From: SIG437 sp045576235
GTDB taxonomy: Bacteria > Bacillota > Clostridia > UBA1381 > UBA9506
Assembly (NCBI GenBank): GCA_045576235.1
Contig: JAZNGA010000043.1
Span: 8,179 to 72,178 of the forward strand
Reading direction: 5' to 3'
Length of the DNA stretch: 64,000 nt
How positions within the stretch are numbered: the stretch's first letter is position 1; the number at the start of each line of letters is the position of its first letter. Shown here piece by piece: positions 17,067 to 28,600 of this stretch. Both the position numbers and the translations under genes were made by a program. A model generated the notes under the pieces. It did not search any database, had not been told where the DNA came from, and saw only the letters and a list, made by a program, of their open reading frames with translations.

Positions 17067-17867
17067 TTATTGTCTCCCCGACAGAATTTCAAGCAATTCG
17101 TCTATGCCGCGCATAATATATGTCGGCTTAAATTCAGATGCTTCAGCATCTTTTAATGCGCTTTCTCCACTTAAGACCAGAATCGTGTCAATGCCACTGT
17201 TTATTCCGCACGCAATGTCTGTGTAGAGTCTGTCTCCTATTATGATTGTTTCCTCTTTTGAATATCCTGTCTTTTTGAGGGCAAGATCTGTGAGATATTT
17301 TTCAGGCTTTCCGATGAATTTAGGTCTTCTTTTCGTCGCATTATAGAGCATATCACTCACTGAACCGCAGTCAGGCACAAAACCGTAAGATGTCGGGCAA
17401 ACATAGTCAGGATTTGTTGCGACAAAATCGACTCCTTTTGTTAAAAGCCTCGAAGCATCATCAAGCTTTTTGAAGGTGAGCTCCGTGTCAAATCCCATAA
17501 CAAGACATTCTATGCCCTCATCTAAAGAATCGGTTATGTTTAATCCGCTATCTGAAAGTTGTTTTTTAAAAGACTCCGTTCCAAAAGCATATAAAAGCTT
17601 ATTTTTGTAATGCTCTTTTAAATAAAACACGGTCGCCTGAGTCGATGTAAGCATATCTTCTTCATCGGCATCAACGCCAATTCTCGCAAACTTTTCAACA
17701 TATGCATCAACGCTTTTTGATGAATTGTTTGTCATGAAAAAATATTTTCCGCCGATTGATTTTATGTGCTTTAAAAAGCCCGGTGTCGCAGGAAACAATT
17801 TATCTTCCAGATAAAGCGTTCCGTCTAAATCCATCAAAAAAAGCTTTTTTTTCTTTAATTTTTCCAT
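17067..17867 (-). CDS. HAD-IIA family phosphatase (NagD/AraL-like)
   Basis: 266 residues. Nucleophile motif FLMDLDGTLY near residue 13, motif II TNNSS, a C2-type cap, and the acid motif IIIGDRLYTDI. Such enzymes dephosphorylate small phosphate esters such as sugar phosphates, p-nitrophenyl phosphate and nucleotides. I begin at ATG 17867, preceded by GGGGAAG; an upstream TTG at 17903 has no binding site. It lies 48 bases after the MgtC gene and is probably cotranscribed with it. Confidence 0.9.
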   Translation of the reverse strand: MEKLKKKKLFLMDLDGTLYLEDKLFPATPGFLKHIKSIGGKYFFMTNNSSKSVDAYVEKFARIGVDADEEDMLTSTQATVFYLKEHYKNKLLYAFGTESFKKQLSDSGLNITDSLDEGIECLVMGFDTELTFKKLDDASRLLTKGVDFVATNPDYVCPTSYGFVPDCGSVSDMLYNATKRRPKFIGKPEKYLTDLALKKTGYSKEETIIIGDRLYTDIACGINSGIDTILVLSGESALKDAEASEFKPTYIMRGIDELLEILSGRQ

Positions 17868-17915
17868 ATCTTCCCCTGATTTTTTTCGAAATGTAAAAGT
17901 CAATTAACAAAAAAA

Positions 17916-18581
17916 CTATTCCAAAGCCTTAAAGCCGACAACATCCTCGCGCTCTGAAAGCCTTGCTATAAACGGACCATATGACCCTCGCTTGATAAAC
18001 TTGACTTCAACCTTAGCTAAAACATTTCCACCGGGAAGGTCTGTGAAATTGAAATTGCGGACATCAATGTTTTCTTTTGCCATATCATTGATAATGTCAT
18101 GCACAGCATCTCTGCCCGTGACCTCCAAAGCAAACTTGTGCTGCTTTGAATTTGCCTGGAGTCTCTTTGTGATAGGCTTTAAAATTATCATAACAAACAT
18201 CATCATAACAACAGTAAAGCACGCGGGAATGTAGTAGCCTGCGCCGACAGTGAGACCAACACATGCTGTTGTCCATATGCCTGCCGCTGTCGTCATTCCT
18301 CTGATTTTGTTTCCCGTTGCAATAATGCTTCCCGCACCTAAAAAACCTACGCCGGAGATTATCTGCGCGCTCATACGCATAACCTCCTGAGGAACATTAA
18401 ATTGCTCCGACATACAAACGCTCGTCACCATTACCAAAGCCGCACCGAGACACACTATCATATGAGTCCTGAGTCCTGCCTCGTGATTGTTTCCGCCTCG
18501 CTCTACTCCGATAATACCACCTAAAACAACTGCGGTGAACAGTCTTAAAAGCATTTCGTAATTAAAGTTCAAAAAATCCAT
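17916..18581 (-). CDS. MgtC/SapB family membrane protein
   Basis: 221 residues: about four to five transmembrane helices with the conserved GVERG and GVGFLGAGSII motifs, then a cytosolic ACT-like C-terminal domain (about residues 140-221). MgtC proteins have been linked to growth at low magnesium and to inhibition of the F-ATPase; the role in Clostridia is unproven. The start ATG at 18581 follows GGGGGAAACACAT, and the frame extends further upstream without support. The promoter at 18615-18643 is strong. Confidence 0.88.
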   Translation of the reverse strand: MDFLNFNYEMLLRLFTAVVLGGIIGVERGGNNHEAGLRTHMIVCLGAALVMVTSVCMSEQFNVPQEVMRMSAQIISGVGFLGAGSIIATGNKIRGMTTAAGIWTTACVGLTVGAGYYIPACFTVVMMMFVMIILKPITKRLQANSKQHKFALEVTGRDAVHDIINDMAKENIDVRNFNFTDLPGGNVLAKVEVKFIKRGSYGPFIARLSEREDVVGFKALE

Positions 18582-18614
18582 ATGTGTTTCCCCCAAAACC
18601 ATGATATTTTTAAT

Positions 18615-18643
18615 ATTTTACCACAACTAAAGCACAAGGTCAA
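18615..18643 (-). promoter_or_regulatory. Promoter of the mgtC-HAD operon
   Basis: Minus-strand TTGACC (18638-18643), 17-base spacer, TAAAAT (18615-18620). Confidence 0.75.
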
Positions 18644-18749
18644 CCCTAAACAAATATTTGTGTAACCTGCACAAAAGTCAGATGTCTTTTTATGAAAACT
18701 GCTTTATGACATTCTATATATCCCAAAACAAAAATATGTCAAATTCTGC

Positions 18750-18778
18750 TTGCAAAATTTTTATTAAGATGATATAAT
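18750..18778 (+). promoter_or_regulatory. Promoter of the DUF1846 gene
   Basis: TTGCAA (18750-18755), 17-base spacer, TATAAT (18773-18778), 33 bases upstream of the start codon. Confidence 0.8.
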
Positions 18779-18811
18779 CATTTTGTTATTTTATTTACAG
18801 CGGAGGACACC

Positions 18812-20296
18812 ATGAATAAAATTGGCTTTGATAACGATAAATATCTGAAAATGCAGTCGCAGAACATCCGCGACAGAATTGCCCGTTTTGGCGGCAAGCT
18901 CTACCTGGAGTTTGGCGGCAAAATTTTTGACGACTTCCACGCCTCAAGGGTTCTCCCGGGCTTCAAGCCGGAAAGCAAAATCAATATGCTTTTAGAGCTT
19001 AAAGACCAGGCAGAAATCGTCATTGTTATCAGCGCCAACGCCATTGAAAAAAACAAGGTCAGAGGTGACCTTGGAATAACTTATGATTTAGAAGCCCTCC
19101 GTTTAATAGATTCGCTGACTGAAATAGGGATTTATGTCGGCAGCGTTGTCATCACGCAATATAGCGGTCAGCCCGCGGCAGACATTTTCCGCAAACGACT
19201 CACCTCTCTCGGAATAACGGTTTATAAACACTATAATATTCCTGACTACCCTGCAAACATTCCTCTTATCGTCAGTGATGAAGGCTATGGAAAAAATGAC
19301 TACATTGAAACATCCCGCTCACTTATCGTTGTGACTGCGCCGGGTCCCGGCAGCGGAAAAATGGCGACTTGTCTTTCTCAGCTATATCACGACTATAAGC
19401 GCGGAATAAAATCGGGATATGCTAAATTTGAGACCTTCCCTGTCTGGAATCTGCCGCTTAATCACCCCGTTAACCTTGCATATGAAGCAGCAACGGCAGA
19501 CTTAGATGACATCAATATGATTGACCCGTTCCACTTGGAAGCATATGGAGAGACAACTGTCAACTATAACCGAGACATCGAGATTTTCCCCGTTTTGAAC
19601 ACGATTTTCCAGAAAATCATGGACGAATCACCATATAAGAGTCCTACCGATATGGGCGTTAATATGGCGGGCTATTGCATAACAGATTCTGATGCAGTTT
19701 TAGAGGCATCAAAGCAGGAAATCATAAGGCGTTACTATAACGCAAGCTGCAGTGCGCGTCAAGGCTCGGGCGAACAGGACGAGGTTTTCAAGATTGAAAT
19801 GATAATGAACAGGCTCGGCATCACAACAAACGACCGACCTGAAACAACTGCGGCGCTTTTGCGCGAGACCGAAACAGGCAGTCCCGCTATGGCAATCACC
19901 CTCCACGACGGGACAATGATAACAGGAAAAACCTCTTCCCTTTTAGGTGCATCAGCTGCGCTGATTCTGAACGCCTTGAAGCATCTGGCAGGAATCGACC
20001 ACGATACATTGGTTATTTCACCCAATGCGATTGAACCGATCCAGGAGCTCAAAGTGAACCACATGGGAAGCAAAAACCCAAGACTTCACTCTGACGAAAC
20101 ATTAATTGCTCTTGCGATAAGCGCATCAACAAACGAAACAGCGGCGCTTGCCATGAGTCAGCTCACTAAACTTAAAGGCTGCGAGGCTCATTCAAGTGTG
20201 ATTCTTTCACGAGTTGATGAACGCGTGTTCCAGAAGCTCGGCGTCAATGTGACATATGAGCCTAAATATCAGACACAAAAGCTTTATCATAATTGA
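18812..20296 (+). CDS. DUF1846 domain-containing protein
   Basis: 494 residues, the usual family length. It has a P-loop-like segment VTAPGPGSGKMATCLSQ near residue 180 and conserved stretches IGFDNDKYLKMQS at the start and NHMGSKNPRLHSDE near the end. The family is widespread in Firmicutes and lacks an agreed function; ATP-dependent enzymatic activity is a guess from the glycine-rich loop. The start ATG follows GCGGAGGACACC. It is monocistronic, divergent from mgtC, and ends at a bidirectional terminator. Confidence 0.92.
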   Translation: MNKIGFDNDKYLKMQSQNIRDRIARFGGKLYLEFGGKIFDDFHASRVLPGFKPESKINMLLELKDQAEIVIVISANAIEKNKVRGDLGITYDLEALRLIDSLTEIGIYVGSVVITQYSGQPAADIFRKRLTSLGITVYKHYNIPDYPANIPLIVSDEGYGKNDYIETSRSLIVVTAPGPGSGKMATCLSQLYHDYKRGIKSGYAKFETFPVWNLPLNHPVNLAYEAATADLDDINMIDPFHLEAYGETTVNYNRDIEIFPVLNTIFQKIMDESPYKSPTDMGVNMAGYCITDSDAVLEASKQEIIRRYYNASCSARQGSGEQDEVFKIEMIMNRLGITTNDRPETTAALLRETETGSPAMAITLHDGTMITGKTSSLLGASAALILNALKHLAGIDHDTLVISPNAIEPIQELKVNHMGSKNPRLHSDETLIALAISASTNETAALAMSQLTKLKGCEAHSSVILSRVDERVFQKLGVNVTYEPKYQTQKLYHN

Positions 20297-20333
20297 CATC
20301 ATTTTTATAAAATCACATTTCTGCATAAAAAAA

Positions 20334-20371
20334 GCCACATATCCACTATGGATTATGTGGCCTTTCTTTTT
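20334..20371. terminator. Bidirectional terminator
   Basis: GCCACATA and TATGTGGC arms around a 13-base loop, with A-runs before and T-rich sequence after on both strands. It serves the DUF1846 gene (plus) and the 47-aa gene (minus). Confidence 0.85.
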
Positions 20372-20411
20372 CAAGTATAATAATTATCTCAGAACAAATT
20401 CATGGGGTTTA

Positions 20412-20555
20412 TTATTCCCGATAAATCTCATTATCTAATTCGCTCCCGTCATCATTCATATCATCATCGCCCGCAATTACCATAGCGCAATACAATACAA
20501 AGATAATCATAGCCCCTATAATGAATAAAATTGTCAGAATTAATATTTTCAACAT
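20412..20555 (-). CDS. Small single-pass membrane protein (47 aa)
   Basis: ATG at 20555 is preceded by CAGGAGAAGATT, a good ribosome binding site. The product starts MLKILILTILFIIGAMIIFV, one transmembrane helix, and ends in an acidic tail rich in Asp, Glu and Asn. It lies about 75 bases after the SLH protein gene on the same strand and before the terminator at 20334, so it may be the last gene of the surface-protein operon. Similar short membrane proteins of unknown role are common in Clostridia. Confidence 0.7.
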   Translation of the reverse strand: MLKILILTILFIIGAMIIFVLYCAMVIAGDDDMNDDGSELDNEIYRE

Positions 20556-20632
20556 AATCTTCTCCTGTCTGTTTGCGCCCATATGTAAATAAATAACACC
20601 AGAACAAACAATAACCTATAATAAAATAAATT

Positions 20633-22543
20633 CTAATTCTCCATTTCCGCCCAGTCAGGATTTTCTGTTAAGTCTATCCATTTTTCAAAAACAGTATCAC
20701 TCTTCATTTCATAGCTATGACTGTTTGTTGCCTCCTGAACAGCTATGTAATACCAAGCATTTTCATCTGCGTTATCTTTCCATATTGTCATACCTGAAAG
20801 TAAATCTTCTTTGTTTTCAGGAATACGGCAAAGTATTCTGTTCACAAGAGTCATAACCTCAGCACGAGTGATGTTGTCATCAGGACGAAACTTTCCACCA
20901 TCACCAACAACCCAGCCTATGCTTGCGGCTGCATTGACATAGCCTTTAGCCCAGTGATCATCAATATCTTCAAACAAATCCTCACCGCTATATACAACAT
21001 CAGAAAACCTTGCCGCCATAGTTGTGAACTCTGCACGGGTGATGTTTGCATCAGGCTGGAATGCAGTCTCAGTTCTGCCATTTATGATTTCAAGCTTTGC
21101 AAGAGTAGAAACTGCAGTGTTAAACCACGCTCCGTCATTCACATCGTCAAAACTGTTTGTGCGGGTGATGTTTGCTTTTCTGACATCTTCTGTTAAAAGA
21201 CGAAAGAATATCGTTGCAACTTCGGCTCTTGTGATATTATCCTCCGGACATATCAAGCCGTCTTCTCTGCCTAAAACATATGCATAATGCTCCGTTGTCA
21301 GAATTTCAGGATGATATTTTCCGACTTCTTTTTTAACCCAATTAGCAAAGATAGTGATATTCTCTGAAAGCTTTATGCTTTCAATCTTTGTCGTGAGCTC
21401 CTTGTCGACATACCACCCTTCGAATGTGTAGCCTTCCTTGTGATATCTGTATTTTGAAAGTTCGACTGTGGCTCCCGTTGACCTTGACAATGTTTCAAGA
21501 ACTATGCCATCTGTCGTTTTGAAGGTGATTGTTGCCTGTGGTGTTGCACCGCCGCCACCACCACCGGCGCCGCCGGCGCCACCACTTTCGGATTTGGACC
21601 ATTTGGCATAGACTGTGATGTCAGACGACAGTGTGACGCTCGTTACAGCATTTCCTGAAAGATTGGAATTTAGATACCATCCGTCAAATGAATATCCTGA
21701 TTTTGTCGGAGTCTGAGTTAACTGAATTGTTGATCCGATAACTCCGCTGACTGCCTGAACAAAGCTTCCGCCATTTGTGACAAACGAAACGGAATATGTC
21801 TGCGGAATCTCTGAAATCCACTTTGCATAAGCATCAATATTGCCATTTACTGTAATTTCATCGCCTTTTTTGTAGGGCGTGTTGTTAATCAGCCAGCCAT
21901 CAAGAACATAGCCCTCTTTTTCAAGCGTGCTGTTTAAATGTGTCGTCTGTCCGTTTAAGATAGCTCTGTCAACATAGAGTATGCTTCCGTCATTATCATA
22001 ATAAGTTATGTCATATTTTCTTGTGTCAGGTGGAGTCTCACCTATTATGACTGTCAGATTTTTTTCTGAAATTCCAAGGTCGGTACCATTCACAAGCGGA
22101 CTTTTTGTTTCTATCACGCTGGAAGCACCTACTGTTGTTTCCGTAACCTTGAGTTTAAATGTGGCAACAAGCTGATTTGCCGACATATCCGCGTTTTCAA
22201 CGAGGTTTACAAAAACTCTCTGTTCGCCATCGGAATACTCTTTAAGAGCGCACTCCGTTTCAGGAAACTCTACCGTTGCCCCCTGAGCATATTCAAAAAA
22301 TGTCTTATCAAAATAAACCTCATTTTGTAAAGTTGACAGGGTGAAAGGCTCACCTTTATTATTTTCTATGTTGAAAGCTACGGTAATAATTGTGCCGCTC
22401 GGAACAGTAATCACATAGTCTTCATCATAGTCAAGCTCATTTGTAATGTGAAAAGTCAAATCTGAATCAGATGCCGCAAACACTGTACCAAAACAGGTAA
22501 AAAGCATTATAAACGACATCAGCAGGGATAATACTTTTTTCAA
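20633..22543 (-). CDS. SLH-anchored surface protein with cohesin-like domain and InlB-type repeats
   Basis: 636 residues. Signal peptide 1-23 (ends TVFAA); cohesin/CBM-like beta-sandwich about 28-170 (VPSGTIITVAFNIEN, VYFDKTFFEY, ATFKLKV); InlB/Flg_new-type repeats at about 176-245, 250-318 and 336-405, each ending GYxxxGW...YAKW, with a glycine-rich linker near 320-333; three SLH domains from about 413, 464 and 519, each with an ITRAE motif. SLH domains hold the protein to pyruvylated wall polymer. The start is TTG 22543 after AAGGGGAAACGATT. It lies 84 bases downstream of the giant secreted protein gene and is probably its surface partner. Confidence 0.88.
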   Translation of the reverse strand: MKKVLSLLMSFIMLFTCFGTVFAASDSDLTFHITNELDYDEDYVITVPSGTIITVAFNIENNKGEPFTLSTLQNEVYFDKTFFEYAQGATVEFPETECALKEYSDGEQRVFVNLVENADMSANQLVATFKLKVTETTVGASSVIETKSPLVNGTDLGISEKNLTVIIGETPPDTRKYDITYYDNDGSILYVDRAILNGQTTHLNSTLEKEGYVLDGWLINNTPYKKGDEITVNGNIDAYAKWISEIPQTYSVSFVTNGGSFVQAVSGVIGSTIQLTQTPTKSGYSFDGWYLNSNLSGNAVTSVTLSSDITVYAKWSKSESGGAGGAGGGGGGATPQATITFKTTDGIVLETLSRSTGATVELSKYRYHKEGYTFEGWYVDKELTTKIESIKLSENITIFANWVKKEVGKYHPEILTTEHYAYVLGREDGLICPEDNITRAEVATIFFRLLTEDVRKANITRTNSFDDVNDGAWFNTAVSTLAKLEIINGRTETAFQPDANITRAEFTTMAARFSDVVYSGEDLFEDIDDHWAKGYVNAAASIGWVVGDGGKFRPDDNITRAEVMTLVNRILCRIPENKEDLLSGMTIWKDNADENAWYYIAVQEATNSHSYEMKSDTVFEKWIDLTENPDWAEMEN

Positions 22544-22588
22544 AAATCGTTTCCCCTTTCCTGTTATGTGTTTTGCTTTTTGATTATA

Positions 22589-22618
22589 GATAAGGGGCGA
22601 TGGCTACACCGCCCCCAA
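22589..22618 (-). promoter_or_regulatory. Intercistronic GC-rich hairpin between the two surface genes
   Basis: GGGGCG and CGCCCC arms (22594-22599 and 22610-22615) without a T-run on the minus strand. It is more likely an mRNA stabiliser or partial attenuator than a full terminator. Confidence 0.4.
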
Positions 22619-22627
22619 ATCCATAAA

Positions 22628-25600
22628 TTATTCACCTATAACTACATTTTTCACAGCTATAGCATCTGCTGTATTAACAATCTTATCCTTTGTATAGTCA
22701 GCCTTTAAAATGCTGATCTGATACTGGATGTTGTTGTAAACACCACCATAAACACCCTTTACTGTAGAGTAGTCATTTGTGTGGAGTGCATCTTTGTTAT
22801 TGATGTCTGCATCATATGTCACCTTAACAGGTGCATAAGCTGCAGTTTCATCTTTACCTGCGTAAGCAATGTGACTTGCATACTTACCTTCTATTGCTTC
22901 AGATGTAACATCACCATACTCTGCATCAACAACGATTGCATAAACATGCTGATATTTTTTATCTGTTGTATGCCTGCCTTCTGTATAGTTGTGATCAACA
23001 AAAGAATATTCTGCGTCTGTCACATCATACATTTTTTCGCCTTTATAGGTGAAGAAAGCATAATCCGCATCTGTGTGAACAAGAATCATCTTTGTAGCAA
23101 CATTTCCGTTTGCAGGTGAGCCTGCTATATAGTCACTCTTCACATCCTGATACTTGAGCTCGTTTCCATTGTGAGCATTATCTACAACTTCAATTTTAAT
23201 AACTGCATCAAAAATTATCAAAGTACCATTTTCAACAGGTGCAACATCATAGTTGTCATTTGGTGTATATGTAGCTGTGATTGTGTATGTGCCCTCAACC
23301 TCACCAGTCTCTCCGTTTGCACGAACAATCTTGATTTCGCCAAGGTCATCACCGATTATAGCATCGCCGACACCGTTAGAAGTTGTTGCTGTATAGCCCC
23401 AACCTATTGCATCTTTGTCAGCCTCACCATTTTTCTTAGTTGCATTGTTTACATAAATAGTAACTTCTCTGCGAACAGTCTTAATCATAACTGTTGCTGT
23501 GTAGTCATTATACTTACCTGTTGTGTCTGTGAATGTAACATCAACAACTTCAACATCGCCGTAATATGTTACGCCGTTGTGTGTAGCAACAGATGCCTCC
23601 CATCCAAGCTTTTCAAGCTCTGCATCATCAACAGTCACATAATGTGTCTGACCATCATATACAACATTGCCTTCGCCTTTAATAAATGTTGCGAGTTTGT
23701 TTTCTGTTGCATCGTCAATTGTGCTCTTATTTACATAAACAGAGGCTGTTTCTTCACCGGTTGCATAGTTATCATCTGTGCCTGCTGTGTACTTAACAGT
23801 AACTTCAAACAATTCATCACCTTTGATGTCTTTGACAGCTGTTGCATCACCTACATAAACTGCTTTACCGTGACCGTCATAAGCAAATTTGTCTGCATCG
23901 AATGATACTGTTTCTTCATCACCGTTTGCTTTTTTATATGTAACTGTTAGTGTACCTGTGAAGGTATCGTCAACTACACCTTTGATTTCAGGTTTAAACT
24001 CAACCTTGTCTGATTCAGGAGCAACCATCCATTCAACTGATGGCTCAACATCTTTTGCTTCAATTATGAGTGTGCCTTCAACGACCTTTGTAGCATATCC
24101 GTCAAGCTTAATCTGTGCGTAATAAGTGTGTGTGCCAACATTTACAAACACAGGAGGAAGCTGCGTTCCGTTTATAAAGTTATTTGTTTCAGAGTAGGTA
24201 ATCGTTGCATTTGCCGGAGCATCTGTAACTTCGTTACCTCTCCTTTCCATACCATTATAGGTAACTGTCTTTGTTTCAATTTCGCGGTCTGCTGTCTTAA
24301 ATTTGATAGCAACGCTGTCATTCTGCTTTGTAGCTTCAATGCCGTCAAATTCGATTGACATCGCATAGTTGTGAACATGTGCATCAACAATTTCAAATAC
24401 TGCCGTTGCTTCTGTTGTAAGCTCATTTACCTTAAATTTATATGTTCCAAGAGCATAGTCAGAGTCAAACTCGTCATATCCGTCACTTGCTGTGCCATCA
24501 TAAACTTTACCGGAAATCTTATAGTTTTTATCATCATTACCTGTGTATGTTACATATCTCGGGTCATATTTTAATACCCAGTCAGCATTTGTATAATTGC
24601 CGCCCTTTGTAACCTTAACTTCTACTGTGATTGTCTCGCCTGCAACTGCTGTATCAACATCTGCAATAGCCTCTACAACAAATTCAGGGTAAACGACATA
24701 GAATCCGTCTGTAGTTTCAGATATCTTATAGTCTGTTGCAACATAAGCTGAAACATCGCTTGAGAATGTACCGCCTGAAATAGCCGTAACAATTTCACCT
24801 GTATCATCACCATCGACTAAAACAGCGTCTTTACCTTCGGCAGCAATAAATATACCCTTTGAAATGTCAATGTTGCCTTTAACACCTTTTGAAGCAACCT
24901 GACCCCAGATAGCATACTTACCTTCATAATAACCGCCGTTGATATCAAGTGTTGGTATCCCGTTTCCGCCGCCATTTGCAGCATAAGTATCCATTCTGTT
25001 GCGGATTGCAATATAAGATGATTTAAGTGTGCCATCATTTACGATTGTTGTAGCATCACCATAGCTGTTGCCACTGTTGTCCACAACGTAAGCCATAGCA
25101 GTTCCGCCTTTGTGCGTAAATGTACCATTTTCGATAATAAGTACGCCTCCACGGTTGTGGAATATTGAGGATGCTTTAGCCCAAGCTGTGTCATTACTTG
25201 TGGATGTCAAATCAATTGCACCTTTGCCGGTTACTGTCAGGTTACCATAATTGTAGAATATCTCGTAGTTTACATTAGAAGCCTTGTTGTCGGTAGCAGT
25301 AATAGTCTTGCCGTTCATATCAAGGATAACAGACTTACCGTCAGGGATAGTATATGTTTCGCCTACAACAGTAATATCACGAAGGAGTTTGATTGTGTCG
25401 CCGTCTTTTACTGCATCAATTGCATCCTTAAAAGTCGCATATTCAGTGTCTTTAATTTTAGCGTCTGATGCAGGGGCATTCACTGTTGCATTTACAGTTG
25501 CAGTATCTGCTTTGAAATAGGTAGCAGGTAAGCTTACAATGTGAATACCGCCATCTCTTAATTCTCCTGAGATATCAACTGTTGCTGTGTCTGTAATATT

Positions 25601-28600
25601 AAGAGTCTGTCCTGCTTCTATACGGAAGCCTGCTTTTGTAATTCCTTCCAAATCAATGTCTGAATTACCACTTATGGTGTAGTTACCTCTGAAGAAAACT
25701 CTACCATCAAGATTTGTAACACTAACCTTTGAATTATCAACAACAATGTCATTGCCTGTTGATGCGTTTACACAGATGATATCTAAATCAAGTGCTTCAT
25801 CATTATCAACAATGATTTCAGAGCCATTTAATAGATTCAAATCTGAATTATTTCCATCAAGACCGATTAAGTATGTGCCTGTAACACCTGTTGCAGTGAG
25901 TTTTACATTGTCAAATGTCAATGTCTGGTCTGCAAACATCCAGAACACTGCTGTGGAAGGTTTAACAACAGGAGCAACAACGATATCACCGTTTTTGAAT
26001 GTTGTTGTACCAAAGTATAGGTCGTCTTCAGTAAGAGTAATTTTGTTACCGTTAAGGTCAACTGTAGCTGCCTTTGTAATTGCTCTCTGACTCTTGAGAA
26101 CAGGTACAGCATCAGCCATTAATGTGATTGTTTCACCTTCCTGCGCTTCTGCAAAAGCTTTTTCGAGAGAATCATATTCAACGTCACCGATTTTTGCAAC
26201 AGGTCCGATCCATTTAGCGTAGAATACTTTTACTCCTCCATTTCTGATTGTGGTAGTTGCATTATATACATTTCCTGTAAACTCCGGATTATCATACCAG
26301 TAACCGAATTCAAAACCGTCTTTGCTTGCGGTTTCAACAGGGTAAAAATTGTAGTTTCCGCTGTCGTCTGTCAGATACTTTCTTTCGTCAGGTGCATCAC
26401 CGCCGTTGAGAAAGTATGTGCAACCGTTAACTGTGTCAGCATAACCATACATTTCGTCAATGAACAAAATGTTTGCAACATCACCGATAAAGGTGTTGCC
26501 ATCTACTGTGCCTAATTTAACAGCTTTTGAAGATGTGCTGTTTAAAAGCTCTATAACACCACCGTAAGAGATAAGTCCGCCTGCGTAAACATCACCTGCG
26601 TTTTCAGGGTTTACAACAACAACTTCACCGGAGTTTGAAGAATCTTTTATAACAAACCATGCTCCGTTTGAGTAGTGACCTGCTGCAATTCCTGCTGCAT
26701 GAGTTTCATTGTTTGCGTAAACTGTAATTTTACCTGTGTTTTTACAGCCATCAAATACCATATTCAATTTAGCCCAGCTGTCTTCGTTGCCGTCGCGACC
26801 AAGTATACCACCGGCGCTCGGATTACCGCCACCAAGAGAGGTAATATCACCGCTGTTTTCACAATTTTCAAAGAGAATATTACCGCGCATAGAAATGTGT
26901 TCTATATCTGTACGTGAGCTTCTGATTAAACCTACAACACCGCCTGCTTCACGGGCATCAGTTGTAACATCTGCTGCATTTGAGCAATCTTTAATAGTGA
27001 TATCCACTTCAGGCATTCTGAGTTTAGAATCTATGAAGCCGATAAGACCACCCATATTATTAGAAGCTTTTACTGTACCACTGATAACATGGCAGTTTTC
27101 AATTACGCTTGTTTTGCCGTCTACAGGCATATAGTAACCAACAAGCGCAGCTACACCTGAACCTTCAACATTGTTTCCGTCGCTGTTTTCACGGGCTGTG
27201 CCATTGATATCTACATCTTCTAAATTAATATTAGAGATGTTTGAGCCGTATACACAACCAAAAAGACCAAAGCTGTATTCATTTTCCTCTGTTTCGTCGG
27301 AATCAGGAACATAACCTTCAGATGTCAGGCCTGTAATTGTGTGATTTCCGCCATCAAAGTTACCTGCAAACATCTTAATATCATCATCAGTAGGTTCTTT
27401 GCTGTAAACACTTGTACCGATAGGAGTCCACACTTCGCCTGTAAGGTCAATATCATCTGTCAAAAGAACATATTTGCCTTCATATGTATTACCTATGTTA
27501 ACATCATCTCTGAAGTTTTTAAGGTCTTCAAGATTGCTGATTAAATAAGGATCTGTTTCCGTACCTTCACCGCTGAGAAGCTGGTATTCCTCTGCCACGA
27601 TACCTGTAACACCAAGCGTTTCGGCAACTTCGATGTCTACTCTTTGTCTTACTATATTGGGATTACCAGGATTTTCAGCACCAAACAACGCATCAAATAT
27701 AATACGCTCAACTGAATAGTCATTAAGAGCAGAAACATCAATACCGTCATAACCCACACCCGGTTCTATACGCTGACATCCCTTATTTACTTCGTCCGAC
27801 CAGCAATATGTGTAGTTTGCCCAGTCGCCAAAAGTTACATTTATGTTATCAAAAGAAAGACCTTTGGCAACAAAATCGGGGTATAATTTACCATCGATTG
27901 TAACTTCGTTGTCTTCGCCGATTGCGCCGATTATCATACCGCAGTTTCTATAAACATGGAATTTATGATTCAAGTTAGCTACTACATCGTTATATACATC
28001 GAGTTTACATGAAACATCGCAGTTTTCAAATGAAATTGATTCACCATTATCATTATTGCAACCACCAACAATTCCACCTACTGCTGCATCATAGTGTCCT
28101 GTGCGTTGTGAAATTGTGTTTGTTTCATCAATGACGATGTTCTTGATTGTAACATTTCCACTTGCCCAACCGATTAATCCACCGGCATATACTCCAACAC
28201 CTTCAGCGATTGTACTGTTTTTAAGGGTAATGCCGTCAAAAACTGTTGTGCCTGTTGCTAACCCTGCAACCGCACTCATAGTCAATTCGCCCTCGGCTAC
28301 CATATTATCAACAACTAAATCTTTGATTTCGGCATCTTCCACATAGCCGAACAGACCCATGTAAATGCCATATTCACCTTTAGTATATCCGAAAAGGTCC
28401 CACATCCCCTGAAACACATTCTTGATTGTGTGTCCCTGACCATCAAAGGTGCCTTTAAAGGGAGTGGTATTTGAGTAACCCACGGGCATCATGCTGAGCT
28501 TTTCGTTTCCATCAAGCACTACCGGGTCACCGTTGACATAAGTTGCACGAAGGTCAAGGTCAGCCGCCAATTTGATTGTTACATCTTCAAAATCTACGCC

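Noticed and set aside
22781..28346. Many long plus-strand frames opposite the giant surface gene
   Set aside because: They are antisense shadows caused by the regular codon usage of the 2095-aa gene. They lack ribosome sites and give Cys/Ile-rich or repetitive products with no family resemblance.
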